Source: an uncultured Oscillospiraceae bacterium
Lineage (GTDB): Bacteria; Bacillota; Clostridia; Oscillospirales; Oscillospiraceae
Direction: 5' to 3'
Assembly (NCBI GenBank): GCA_934597535.1
Contig: CAKTRT010000008.1
Span: forward strand, 1 to 45,083
Length of the DNA: 45,083 nt
The notes below the pieces were generated by a model, which saw only the letters and a list, made by a program, of their open reading frames with translations, was not told where the DNA came from and did no database searches. This document shows, one piece after another, positions 16,177 through 23,391 of the stretch; the first letter of the stretch is position 1; each line of letters opens with the position of its first letter. Made by a program: the position numbers and the translations under genes.

Positions 16177-16408
16177 GAAAAACAAAAATGCGGCGGCATA
16201 TGGGTGCGCCAACACCCATATGCCTGCGCAGGTGTTACGGCCACCTACACAATGACCTTACGGTCGCACCGCAGGGGATATTATACGACATTCCGACCTT
16301 TCTTGTAAAGGGGAGTTTTCGTATTTTGCCCGAGTGCTTGTGATGCATCAGGAAGTTGAACCTTCTTACGCTGTGTAGGCTCATGCCCTGCACGGCGTTT
16401 TTGTTTTT
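16177..16408 (+). ncRNA. structured RNA or riboswitch-like leader with a competing terminator
   Basis: Hairpin A has a perfect 12-bp stem (16195-16206 with 16213-16224). A closing helix, CCTACACA (16244-16251) with TGTGTAGG (16372-16379), encloses hairpin B (GACC-ttac-GGTC, 16254-16265) and a long arm C (16283-16324: three helices of 6, 5 and 5 bp separated by small internal loops). A terminator pairs CGCTGTG (16369-16375) with CACGGCG (16391-16397), followed by TTTTTGTTTTT. It shares TGTG (16372-16375) with the closing helix, so the two cannot form together. I see no 6S, SRP, tmRNA, RNase P, T-box or known riboswitch signature. It is either a leader of the downstream gene or an independent RNA. 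Confidence 0.55.
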
Positions 16409-16414
16409 CGCCCG

Positions 16415-16442
16415 CCCTCCGGAGGGAGCTCTCTCCGGAGGG
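16415..16442. repeat. 10-bp perfect hairpin before the coiled-coil gene
   Basis: CCCTCCGGAG (16415-16424) and CTCCGGAGGG (16433-16442) form a hairpin with an 8-base loop, about 17 bases upstream of the ribosome site. No U tract follows. It could shield or position the ribosome site. Confidence 0.6.
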
Positions 16443-16472
16443 AAATTGGGTGAAAAATAAGGAGGGATGTTC

Positions 16473-17492
16473 ATGCCTATGATGGTGGCGCAGCTGAAGG
16501 AATACCTTGGCATTGTTGTCGATATGGAGCGAAATATTTTTCTTCGGGAACAGACTGAGAGACAGCTGGCTGAACAAATCACGGCGCTGGGAAAACCGCG
16601 TACAATAAAGAAAGAATTGCAAGAGCCAAAAAAGCCGCAGAGGGAAAGCGCTTCTTTAGAGGGCAGAGTGATTTGCGCGATTATAAGTATTATTTGCCTT
16701 GCGGAAGGCATTGTGTGTCTTGCGGGTAATTCCTCACTGGCGCTGTTGGAATTTGCGCTGGCAATTGTGTTTTTCTTTCTTGCTGCTGCAGTTTTTTCGG
16801 ATAAGGGCGAATTTGCTGAGGATAGGGACAAAAAGTATATGGAAGCGATTGCAGAATATGAAAGAGCTGTCGCTAACTACGGGAAAGCCGTTGCTGAATA
16901 TGAAACTAAGGTAAAAGCGGAGAGAGATCGAGTAACCAGAGAATTGTCGGAAAAGGCCGCGTTGGAGACAATGCTTGCACAATTACAAGAGGACAATGCA
17001 TTAAGCAAAAAGCGCTTATCTGAAATATATGATAGGAATATTATTTTTCCAAAATACAGGAACTTAGTTATGGTTAGCTCTCTCTATGAGTATGTCTGTG
17101 CCGGAAGGTGCGTTGCGCTGGAGGGACATGAGGGAGCGTATAATATTCTTGAAATGGAAATTAGGCTGGATCGAATTGTTTTGCAGCTTGACCATGTAAT
17201 TGCGCACCTTGCCGCAATACAGCAGAATCAGTATATGCTCTATTCTTCTATTGAGGAATCCAATCGTCGGAGCACACAACTGCTGGTTGCTGCAAATAAG
17301 ATTGCTGACCGTTTACAAGTGCTTGATCGCCAGTCAGAAGTGTTTCAAATGCAGTTGACCGATTTGCAAAAATCGTCTGCTCTGGGTGCATATCACACGG
17401 AACGAGTGCAAAAGGAACTTGCTTATATGAACAGAATGGACTATCTGACGGGACGCAATGATGGAGTATTCTACAATCTCCCGCCGTATTAA
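16473..17492 (+). CDS. coiled-coil membrane protein of unknown function
   Basis: This 339-residue protein starts at the second ATG (16473), placed 6 bases after AAGGAGGG; an ATG at 16467 touches that site. Residues 1-55 are charged and helical. Two hydrophobic segments (about 65-83 and 87-105) form a hairpin in the membrane. Residues 110-175 are a long coiled coil rich in Glu, Lys and Ala. A C-terminal block (about 190-275) contains LEGHEGAYNILEMEIRLDRI and IQQNQYMLYSSIEESNRR and looks conserved. I recognise no enzymatic motif. The gene is AT-richer than its surroundings and sits beside a duplicated tRNA end, which points to acquired DNA. A structured leader precedes it. Confidence 0.85.
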   Translation: MPMMVAQLKEYLGIVVDMERNIFLREQTERQLAEQITALGKPRTIKKELQEPKKPQRESASLEGRVICAIISIICLAEGIVCLAGNSSLALLEFALAIVFFFLAAAVFSDKGEFAEDRDKKYMEAIAEYERAVANYGKAVAEYETKVKAERDRVTRELSEKAALETMLAQLQEDNALSKKRLSEIYDRNIIFPKYRNLVMVSSLYEYVCAGRCVALEGHEGAYNILEMEIRLDRIVLQLDHVIAHLAAIQQNQYMLYSSIEESNRRSTQLLVAANKIADRLQVLDRQSEVFQMQLTDLQKSSALGAYHTERVQKELAYMNRMDYLTGRNDGVFYNLPPY

Positions 17493-17537
17493 GACTAATA
17501 GCTAAAGTGCTTTGTGAACAGTTAATAGCGACAAATG

Positions 17538-17569
17538 AAGGAAGAGCGGCTTGTGTCCGCTCTTCCTTT
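17538..17569. terminator. bidirectional terminator between the coiled-coil gene and the suf genes
   Basis: AAGGAAGAGCGG (17538-17549) pairs perfectly with CCGCTCTTCCTT (17557-17568), loop 7. It separates the convergent coiled-coil gene and suf unit. Confidence 0.8.
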
Positions 17570-17586
17570 GCCTACCTTTTAAGGTT

Positions 17587-18510
17587 TTACGCCAAAAAGC
17601 CCTTCAGGATCGTGTCCTCGGCCTCTTCCTCGGTCAGCCCCAGCGTCTGGAGCTTTAAGAGCTGGTCGCCCGCGATCTTGCCGATGGCGGCCTCGTGGAT
17701 GAGCTGTGCGTCGGTCGAATTCGCCGTGATGGCGGGAATGGATTCGATCTTGGCCTTGCCCATGATGATCGAGTCGCACTGCACATGGCCGAAGCACCTG
17801 CTGTTGCCGACGACCACGGGGTGGAAGACCTGCTGCGATTCATCCTGCGCGACGGAGCGGGAAATGACGCGGCCGCGCGCATCTTCACCGTTGAGTTCGA
17901 TCTCCATGTCGCTCTCGGCGTGCTGCTTGCCGTGGGTGAGCAGGCGCTCCGTGACGACAGCCTCGGCGTCCTTGCCGCAGACGATCTTCGTCTTGCGCAC
18001 GGTGGAGTCGATGCCGCGGATCTGTACGGTTTCCATCTGGATGCTCGCGCCCTCGTCAAGGTAGACGACCGTGGTAGGGTTCATCACGCGCCCGCCGCTG
18101 CCTTCGCCCTCGCCATAGTGCTTTTCTACGTAACGCACGTGGGAGTTTTTGGAGACATAGAACGTGTGGATGCCGTCGTGGCGGCTCTCGTTGCAGCCGG
18201 AGTTGTGGATGCCGCAGCCTGCGATGATCTCCACGTCGCAGTCCTCGCCGACGTAGAAGTCGTTGTAGACCATTTCGGTCACGCCGCTCTTGCTGATGAT
18301 GACGGGGATGTGGCACTGCTCGCCCTTCGTACCGTCCTTGATGCGGATGATGATGCCGCTTTTGCCCTCGGGCTGCGGGTCGATGGCGATGTGCTCGGTG
18401 GACTGGCGCGCCTCGCATCCGCTGTCCTTTCGAATGTTGAACGCGCCGACGGGCTTGCCCGTCAGGTCGGCGATCTTTTCAAGCAGGGAAGCGTCGATTT
18501 CGGTGATCAT
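17587..18510 (-). CDS. SufB/SufD-family Fe-S assembly scaffold
   Basis: The protein of 307 residues has the beta-helix core of SufB/SufD (GIHNSGCNESRHDGIHTFYVSKNSHVRYVEKHYGEG near the middle). The C-terminal helical end contains ATAN-type STDAQLIHEAAIGKIAGDQLLKLQTLGLTEEEAE. It is shorter than classical SufB (about 465). Only this gene and sufC are present, 16 bases apart. SufD, SufS and SufU are missing here. The arrangement matches the minimal SufBC-like (SMS) systems described in anaerobes, a scaffold driven by the SufC ATPase that builds Fe-S clusters in the cytoplasm. Confidence 0.9.
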   Translation of the reverse strand: MITEIDASLLEKIADLTGKPVGAFNIRKDSGCEARQSTEHIAIDPQPEGKSGIIIRIKDGTKGEQCHIPVIISKSGVTEMVYNDFYVGEDCDVEIIAGCGIHNSGCNESRHDGIHTFYVSKNSHVRYVEKHYGEGEGSGGRVMNPTTVVYLDEGASIQMETVQIRGIDSTVRKTKIVCGKDAEAVVTERLLTHGKQHAESDMEIELNGEDARGRVISRSVAQDESQQVFHPVVVGNSRCFGHVQCDSIIMGKAKIESIPAITANSTDAQLIHEAAIGKIAGDQLLKLQTLGLTEEEAEDTILKGFLA

Positions 18511-18526
18511 ATTGTGTACTACCTCC

Positions 18527-19252
18527 TTACTTGTTCAGCACCGGGCAGGAGCCCAGCGTGTCCGCCATGATGAGCGGGAAAATTTCTTCTGTGCTGCCGC
18601 GGTGCTTGAGCTCGCCGCCGCCCACGACGACGATCTCGTCGGCGAGCTGGATGATGCGCTCTTGATGCGAGATGATGATCATCGTCGCAAGCTCGCGCTG
18701 GCGCAGCTGCTCGAACGTCTCAGTCAGGCGGGCGAAGCTCCACAGGTCGATGCCGGCCTCAGGCTCGTCGAAGATCATCAGCTCGCTGCCGCGGGCAAGG
18801 AGCGTTGCGATCTCGATGCGCTTGACCTCGCCGCCGGAGAGGGAGACGTCCACCTCGCGGTCGAGATAGTCGTTGGCGCACAGACCCACCTGCGTAAGGT
18901 ACTTGCAGCACTTGTCCTTGCTGAGCTTTCCGTCGCCCGAGGCGATGGTCAGCAAATCGCGCACGGTGATGCCCTTGAAGCGCGGCGGCTGCTGAAAGCC
19001 GTAGCTGATGCCAAGGCGCGCGCGCTCGGTGATGCCGAGGTGCGTGATGTCCTGCCCGTTATAGAGGATCTGGCCGCCGGTGGGCGTGACAAGACCCATG
19101 ATGACCTTGGCGAGCGTCGTCTTGCCGCCGCCGTTGGGGCCGGTGAAGACAATGAGCTTGCGGTCGGGAATGTTGATGGAAATGTCCTTGAGGATCGTCT
19201 GCTCGCCCTCGGGCGTGGAGACGGTATAGCTGATGTGCTTCAGCTCCAGCAT
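18527..19252 (-). CDS. sufC: Fe-S assembly ATPase SufC
   Basis: This soluble ABC-type ATPase of 241 residues shows Walker A GPNGGGKTTLAK (about 38-49), the Q-loop region, signature LSGGEVKRIEIA (about 142-153) and Walker B ELMIFDEPEAGIDL (about 160-173). The family hallmark is a SufC-type EPEAGID segment. It binds the SufB-like protein and powers scaffold rearrangement. It is first in a two-gene operon with the SufB-like gene. Upstream on the minus strand a TATACT-like element at about 19284-19289 could be the -10; no Rrf2-type operator is obvious. Confidence 0.96.
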   Translation of the reverse strand: MLELKHISYTVSTPEGEQTILKDISINIPDRKLIVFTGPNGGGKTTLAKVIMGLVTPTGGQILYNGQDITHLGITERARLGISYGFQQPPRFKGITVRDLLTIASGDGKLSKDKCCKYLTQVGLCANDYLDREVDVSLSGGEVKRIEIATLLARGSELMIFDEPEAGIDLWSFARLTETFEQLRQRELATMIIISHQERIIQLADEIVVVGGGELKHRGSTEEIFPLIMADTLGSCPVLNK

Positions 19253-19333
19253 GAAACGTTGACCTCCTTACGGAATCGGTTGAGTATAGGATAATTTGTT
19301 TGCCTGCGAAATGAAAGTTGCAGTTGCAACAGT

Positions 19334-19362
19334 TTGCACAAAAATCCGGAATCTTTGATAGT
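19334..19362 (+). promoter_or_regulatory. possible promoter of the ferritin-like gene
   Basis: TTGCAC (19334-19339), 17 bases and GATAGT (19357-19362), about 155 bases ahead of the gene. The element is moderate, and the long leader shows no structure I can define. Confidence 0.4.
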
Positions 19363-19516
19363 TTACCAGAAAATTACGGAAAAATCAACGCGCCGGACAT
19401 GCTTTTCAAGAATTTCTCTGAAACCCTGCGGGAAAGTGGGAAGCGCCGCGGTGACATTTCCACATCCTGCGGCATAGGATGGAGCCGAAGGCTTCCTGTG
19501 GAAAGGAGAGAGGAAA

Positions 19517-20107
19517 ATGGAAGAAGCAAATAAGGACTGCGCCCGCGACTATGAGCGCTGCCGTGCGATCTGGCAGCGCGTTGCGCCGGAGCAGGAACCG
19601 TATCCTGCGGATGCGGCGGCGAACAAGGCGGCGAGCAATATATCAGAGCTGTCGCTTCCCGGAGCGGAGGCGGATCCCTGCTGCATGGGCAGCGACGCAG
19701 CGCTCTCGATCGAGGTGCTCAAGGGCTTTCTGCGCGATGAGCTGGGAGATGCGCAAGTTTATGCGTGCCTTGCCGCGCGCGTGCCGCGCAGAGAGATGTC
19801 GCGTGCCCTGCGCGCGATGGCCGAAGACGAAAAGCGTCATGCGCGCGATCTGGCCGCTGCGATCTATCTCATCGACGGTAAGCCCTACTCTCCGCGCGTA
19901 TGTGTGGAGCAGCCGGAGCTGTGCGAACTGTGCGCGCTGCTGCGGCGGCTTTATCACGCCGAAGCCTGTGCCGGCTTCAACTACGCCCGCGCCGCCGATG
20001 AAACGCTCGATCCCTGTCTCGGCAAGCTGCTTGCCGCCATGAGCGAGGATGAGTACCGCCATGCGGGGATGCTGATGAAGCTGCTGGGCAGGCGGCTGGA
20101 GCTGTGA
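19517..20107 (+). CDS. ferritin-like (rubrerythrin-type) diiron protein
   Basis: This protein of 196 residues has a four-helix ferritin-like domain (about 65-196). It shows two diiron-type motifs, LRDELGDAQVYACLAARVP with AEDEKRHARDL, and HAEACAGFNYARA with SEDEYRHAGML. It lacks the C-terminal rubredoxin knuckle, unlike the rubrerythrin at 43.6 kb. Residues 1-64 are an extra Ala/Glu-rich leader with CC at about 56-57. Such proteins detoxify peroxide or store metal in anaerobes. The start has GGAGAGAGG upstream. A strong terminator follows, and the 55-bp repeat begins 3 bases later. Confidence 0.85.
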   Translation: MEEANKDCARDYERCRAIWQRVAPEQEPYPADAAANKAASNISELSLPGAEADPCCMGSDAALSIEVLKGFLRDELGDAQVYACLAARVPRREMSRALRAMAEDEKRHARDLAAAIYLIDGKPYSPRVCVEQPELCELCALLRRLYHAEACAGFNYARAADETLDPCLGKLLAAMSEDEYRHAGMLMKLLGRRLEL

Positions 20108-20131
20108 GCGCCTGCTGGCGCGAAAAGAGAG

Positions 20132-20156
20132 AGCCGGACGCCCTGAGCGTCCGGCT
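20132..20156 (+). terminator. terminator of the ferritin-like gene
   Basis: AGCCGGACGC (20132-20141) pairs with GCGTCCGGCT (20147-20156), followed by a TCTGTTTC tail that runs into the repeat copy at 20159. Confidence 0.85.
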
Positions 20157-20158
20157 TC

Positions 20159-20213
20159 TGTTTCATTCAATGGAAATAATATAGTAATAGACCGGCTGGC
20201 CGCCGCGGATCAG
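20159..20213. repeat. 55-bp direct repeat, left copy (att-like)
   Basis: It is identical to 21695-21749. On the minus strand it would encode LIRGGQPVYYYIISIE and a stop, but no upstream frame continues into it. It begins right after the ferritin-like gene's terminator. Confidence 0.95.
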
Positions 20214-20280
20214 CTAACGGCATACGCTGTCGCGTAGGGAACCATATATAGTGCCTGCTGGAATCGGATAGCACTACATA

Positions 20281-20309
20281 TTGACGCAGCTACAAGAATC
20301 CTGTAAACT
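20281..20309 (+). promoter_or_regulatory. promoter inside the HNH element
   Basis: TTGACG (20281-20286), 17 bases and TAAACT (20304-20309), 35 bases before the GTG of the first element gene. Confidence 0.6.
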
Positions 20310-20344
20310 GAGGTATCCAGAACAACGCAGAAAGGGGGTATCAC

Positions 20345-20602
20345 GTGAACGAAGAAGGGGAAGCGAATGTAAGAATGGCGGCTTTACTGGAACAGTTGCT
20401 GGACAGGGCGGCGGTGGAAGCAGCTGAAGCAAAGCGCCTGAAGCAGCGGCGCGCATGGGACAAGGCAAACCTGCGGACAGTCTCCACGAAGCTTACCGTG
20501 AACGAAGACCGCCGTTTCCGGCGCTACTGTCAAGCGTGCGGCATGACGCGCTACGAGGTCTTGCGTGGTCTGATTCGGACGGTGGTACAAGCGTTCAAGT
20601 AG
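20345..20602 (+). CDS. small putative DNA-binding protein of the element
   Basis: This 85-residue basic protein begins at GTG 20345 behind AAAGGGGG. Residues 10-40 are a charged helix. The C-terminal half (STKLTVNEDRRFRRYCQACGMTRYEVLRGLIRTVVQAF, about 47-85) has the strand-helix-helix outline of ribbon-helix-helix proteins such as those found beside relaxases and plasmid partition genes. A role as element regulator or relaxosome accessory is inferred; no relaxase is present here. It is the first gene after the element's promoter. Confidence 0.6.
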   Translation: MNEEGEANVRMAALLEQLLDRAAVEAAEAKRLKQRRAWDKANLRTVSTKLTVNEDRRFRRYCQACGMTRYEVLRGLIRTVVQAFK

Positions 20603-20625
20603 TCTCCGTGGCTCGCCCTCCTTTC

Positions 20626-20646
20626 TGTGGAAAAACCTGTGGATAA
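20626..20646 (-). promoter_or_regulatory. pair of DnaA-box sequences in the element
   Basis: TGTGGAAAA (20626-20634) and TGTGGATAA (20638-20646) are in the same orientation, 12 bases apart. The second is a perfect DnaA box on the minus strand. They directly precede a 17-bp stem-loop, a layout seen at small replication origins, but no Rep gene is present. Confidence 0.5.
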
Positions 20647-20701
20647 CACAGCTGTCAAGGGTCGAGACAAGCGGCGTGCCGCCGCCCTTGACGGCTGTGT
20701 T
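20645..20701. repeat. 17-bp inverted repeat enclosing a second hairpin
   Basis: 20645-20661 and 20685-20701 are complementary with one G-T pair. Inside the 23-base loop GCGGC-gt-GCCGC forms a further hairpin. No U tract follows; the next feature is the HNH gene's ribosome site. Confidence 0.8.
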
Positions 20702-20735
20702 GCTGCGCGGGTATCACAGAAAGGGGGGCTTCACC

Positions 20736-21089
20736 ATGAAGACCACTATGAATGCAAACGTACCGAATGAGACACGCAAGGCCGTCTACGCGCGGGACGG
20801 CTACCGCTGCGCGCTGTGCGACGATGTGCGCGGCCTGCAAATCCATCATATCGTCAAGCGTTCCTGCGGCGGGAATGATACGCCGTGCAACCTCATAACG
20901 CTTTGCTGGCGCTGCCATGCGGAAGCGCACGGCACGCTCATTCCCGAACGCCACTCCTTTGTACCGCAAACGCCGGAGCAGAAGTGGGCGGCATGGCGCT
21001 CCCTCATCGACGACTACGAGCAGATGTGCGTGGAATACGTTTCTGACTACTACGCCGAACGCGGGGAAGAGTGGTGGCCTTACAAATAA
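20736..21089 (+). CDS. HNH endonuclease
   Basis: This 117-residue protein has an HNH nuclease core: YARDGYRCALC (first Cys pair), LQIHHIVKRSCGGND (His-His at about 40-41), NLITLCWRCHAEAHG (Asn and second Cys pair with the final His). A zinc-stabilised beta-beta-alpha-metal fold is expected. It would nick or cut double-stranded DNA. The start at 20736 has AAGGGGGG 7 bases upstream; the longer frame is unsupported. As the only enzyme of a 1.5-kb element it might act in the element's spread, like a homing nuclease, or be cargo. Function beyond DNA cleavage is unknown. Confidence 0.9.
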   Translation: MKTTMNANVPNETRKAVYARDGYRCALCDDVRGLQIHHIVKRSCGGNDTPCNLITLCWRCHAEAHGTLIPERHSFVPQTPEQKWAAWRSLIDDYEQMCVEYVSDYYAERGEEWWPYK

Positions 21090-21656
21090 GGCCACCTTTT
21101 TGCGCGGCGTGACGGTAGCTCGCCGCGCAGCTGTGATGCATGTTGCTCGCGGCTGCCGTGGGGGCGCTGCCCCCCGTTGCCGCTCGTTGTGCTGCCGCCG
21201 ATGGCGTCAGCACTTCTCGGTATGCGCGCAGCCCGTCGCGCCGCGAACGCAGCGGCGCGCCGTGCATTCGTCGGCTTTGCCCCTTAACCGCTCCCGCCGC
21301 CCCCGCTTCGCAGTTGGCGGCGTCCGCTGGGGGCAAAAGCCTGCGCGCCCGCGGCGGGGTTCCGCTGCGCCCCCCCTGTGCCCTTGCTTCGCCGTCTTGG
21401 GCGGCAGTCGTCGGCGGGCGGGGCGCTCGGCAGGCTCCCGCCGTCCCACTTGTTTAGTAGCGGTGGCGGTTGGCTCCTCGCGCCCCCCTCCGCCGCCGTC
21501 GCCGCCCTCGCCGGTCTTGCTGCGGGCAGCAGCGGTAGGGGGGGCTTGCTTCAGGCGGCCAAAAGGCCGCCCGCTTCGCGCCCCGCCGCTCCCGCCCCGC
21601 CCCCCCGTTTTTCGCCGGGGGCGGGGCGCATTGGTTTGCGCTGCGGCGGGGTATAG
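21090..21656. other. GC-extreme noncoding tail of the element
   Basis: About 570 bases with runs of C and G and GCC/CGC-rich composition follow the HNH gene. All frames are open only because of composition (Arg/Pro/Ala-rich translations), with no ribosome site or domain. I see no gene here. Confidence 0.6.
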
Positions 21657-21690
21657 ATGTAGTGTCCGGGATGCGTCCCGGCCACTACAT
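21657..21690. repeat. stem-loop at the element's right end
   Basis: ATGTAGTG (21657-21664) pairs with CACTACAT (21683-21690), and CCGGGA (21666-21671) with TCCCGG (21676-21681), 4 bases before the right 55-bp repeat. A related weaker pair (TATAGTGC and GCACTACATA, about 20246-20280) lies near the left end. Confidence 0.7.
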
Positions 21691-21694
21691 GTGG

Positions 21695-21749
21695 TGTTTC
21701 ATTCAATGGAAATAATATAGTAATAGACCGGCTGGCCGCCGCGGATCAG
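21695..21749. repeat. 55-bp direct repeat, right copy (3' end of the YloV-like gene)
   Basis: It is identical to 20159-20213 and contains the last 16 codons and stop of the DAK2-family gene, so the gene product is unchanged by the element. Confidence 0.95.
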
Positions 21750-23369
21750 GCTGATCTCCGCGTCGGGACACTTGAGAGAAAAGACTTCGCTCGCCTTTTG
21801 GGCGTCCTCCTCGCTCACATCCTCGCCGTAGAAGAGGGTGACGAACTCCGCGCCGCGGGACGCCGCCTCGTCAGACAGGTCTTCCAGCAGGCACGCCACG
21901 TCGCGGTCGGTGCCCAGCAGCTTGCCGTCCAGCAGCGCCAGATAGTCGCCCTCATGGATGTCGAAGCCGTCAAAGTCGGAGCTGCGCGCGGCGTAGGTGA
22001 TCTGTGCGGTGGAGACGTGCTGTGCGGCCTCGGTCATCGCCTGTGCGATCTTGTCCGCGCTGTCCGTGTCGGGATCAACGGCCATCATCGCGCTCACGCC
22101 CTGCGGGATCGATGCCGTGGGGATCACGACCACATTTTTCTCCGTCAGTCCGATGCACTGCTGCGCGGCCATAATAATATTCTTGTTGTTCGGCAGTACG
22201 AAAACCGTGCGCGCGCGGACCTTCCTGATCTCCTTGAGAATGCTCTCGGTCGAAGGATTCATAGTTTGTCCGCCGCTGATGATCCCGTCCACGCCGAGGT
22301 CGGTGAACACCTCGGCAAGACCGTCGCCCGCGCAGACGGCGAGAAAGCCGTATTCCTTCTCCGGCACAGCCTCGCCGCCGTGCTCGGCGGCCTCCAACTC
22401 CTGCTCGACGGCGTCGAGATCGTCCGTGCTTTGCGCTGTGCCGCCGGCTGCCAGCTGCTGGGCCTGCGTGCGCATGTTCTCGATCTTGGCAAGCTCAAGC
22501 GTGCCGTATTTCTGCGCCTCGGTCAGCGCCTCGCCCGGAATGTCGGTATGGACATGGACCTTAAAAGCCTCGTCGTCCTCGCCGATGACGAGCGAATCGC
22601 CGATGCCGTCCAGAAAACGGCGGAACGGCTCGATGCTGCGCCCGCTCTTGCGGACGATAAACACAGTGTCGAACGTGAAGGTGATATCCTCTTCGCTGAG
22701 CGTGGCAAAATCGGCCTTCTCCTGCGCGTTGCCCTCTGTCAGCTCGGGGCGCTCCTCGCCGCGCAGTGCGCTGAGCATGCCGCTGAGGATCAGCAGGAAG
22801 CCCTTGCCGCCCGCATCGACGACGCCGGCCTTTTTGAGAACGGGGTTCATGTCCGTGGTCTGGCTCAGCGTGATCTCGCCCTGGGCGATGGCCTGCTCGA
22901 TGACATACTCCACGCTGTTGCGCTCCTCGGCCGCGTTCACGGCGCGTTCGGCAGCGAGACGCGAAACGGTCAGGATCGTGCCCTCGGCGGGCTTCATCAC
23001 GGCGTTATACGCCGCGGCGACACCCTCCTGAAGCGCGGCGGCAAACGCCGCGCCGTCGGCCTCCTTGCAGCCCTTGAGCTCCTTGGCGATGCCGCGGAAG
23101 AGAAGCGACAGAATGACGCCGGAGTTGCCGCGCGCGCCGCGCAGCAGCGCGGACGCCGTGACAGAGGCGGCCTGATCGACCGTCGCGGGCTCGATCTTCT
23201 TGAGCTCCTGCGCCGCGGTCTGGATGGTAAGACTCATGTTCGTGCCCGTGTCGCCGTCGGGAACGGGGAATACATTCAAATCATTGATAGCTTGCTGTGC
23301 CTGTGCGATGGAGACGGTGCCGAAGAGCAGCATCTCCTTGAACATGGCACCATTGATGGTATCGTGCAT
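21699..23369 (-). CDS. DAK2 domain protein, YloV/FakA-like
   Basis: The 556-residue protein has an N-terminal Dak2 ATP-binding domain (NVFPVPDGDTGTNM at about 29-42, LLRGARGNSGVILSLL at about 73-88), a central linker and a C-terminal DegV-like half (about 340-556). This is the architecture of FakA, the kinase that phosphorylates fatty acids held by a separate FakB carrier in Firmicutes. No FakB is in the window. An Asp23-family gene lies 22 bases upstream, the standard pairing. The last 16 codons coincide with the right 55-bp repeat of the HNH element. Confidence 0.92.
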   Translation of the reverse strand: MHDTINGAMFKEMLLFGTVSIAQAQQAINDLNVFPVPDGDTGTNMSLTIQTAAQELKKIEPATVDQAASVTASALLRGARGNSGVILSLLFRGIAKELKGCKEADGAAFAAALQEGVAAAYNAVMKPAEGTILTVSRLAAERAVNAAEERNSVEYVIEQAIAQGEITLSQTTDMNPVLKKAGVVDAGGKGFLLILSGMLSALRGEERPELTEGNAQEKADFATLSEEDITFTFDTVFIVRKSGRSIEPFRRFLDGIGDSLVIGEDDEAFKVHVHTDIPGEALTEAQKYGTLELAKIENMRTQAQQLAAGGTAQSTDDLDAVEQELEAAEHGGEAVPEKEYGFLAVCAGDGLAEVFTDLGVDGIISGGQTMNPSTESILKEIRKVRARTVFVLPNNKNIIMAAQQCIGLTEKNVVVIPTASIPQGVSAMMAVDPDTDSADKIAQAMTEAAQHVSTAQITYAARSSDFDGFDIHEGDYLALLDGKLLGTDRDVACLLEDLSDEAASRGAEFVTLFYGEDVSEEDAQKASEVFSLKCPDAEISLIRGGQPVYYYIISIE

Positions 23370-23391
23370 GGGGTGATGTCCTCCTCGGTTT

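Larger units (their letters stand above)
20159..21749. mobile_element. small integrated element with flanking 55-bp direct repeats and HNH cargo
   Basis: Exact 55-base direct repeats lie at 20159-20213 and 21695-21749. The right copy is the genuine end of the DAK2/YloV-like gene (16 codons and stop); the left copy is detached from any gene. The 1481 bases between them hold a small DNA-binding-like protein, two DnaA-box-like sites, a 17-bp stem-loop, an HNH endonuclease gene and an extremely GC-rich tail. There is no integrase or transposase. The repeats are too long for a transposon target duplication and fit att sites of a site-specific recombinase working in trans, or homologous replacement of the gene end. 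Confidence 0.8.

Noticed and set aside
15679..16215. A 178-codon minus-strand frame across tRNA-Gly and its duplicate
   Set aside because: It reads through a tRNA gene, its terminator and a palindrome; a well-known type of spurious ORF.
16254..16277. GGTCGCACCGCAGGGG as a T-box sequence
   Set aside because: The T-box core would need a GGTGG-ACCGCG context, a specifier loop and a downstream amino-acid gene; none is present.
20159..20213. The 55-bp repeats as a transposon target-site duplication
   Set aside because: They are far longer than known target duplications, there are no transposase or terminal inverted repeats, and one copy is the functional end of a gene.
20917..21720. A 267-codon Arg/Pro-rich frame after the HNH gene
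   Set aside because: It begins inside the HNH gene in another frame and reflects extreme GC composition, not protein constraint.
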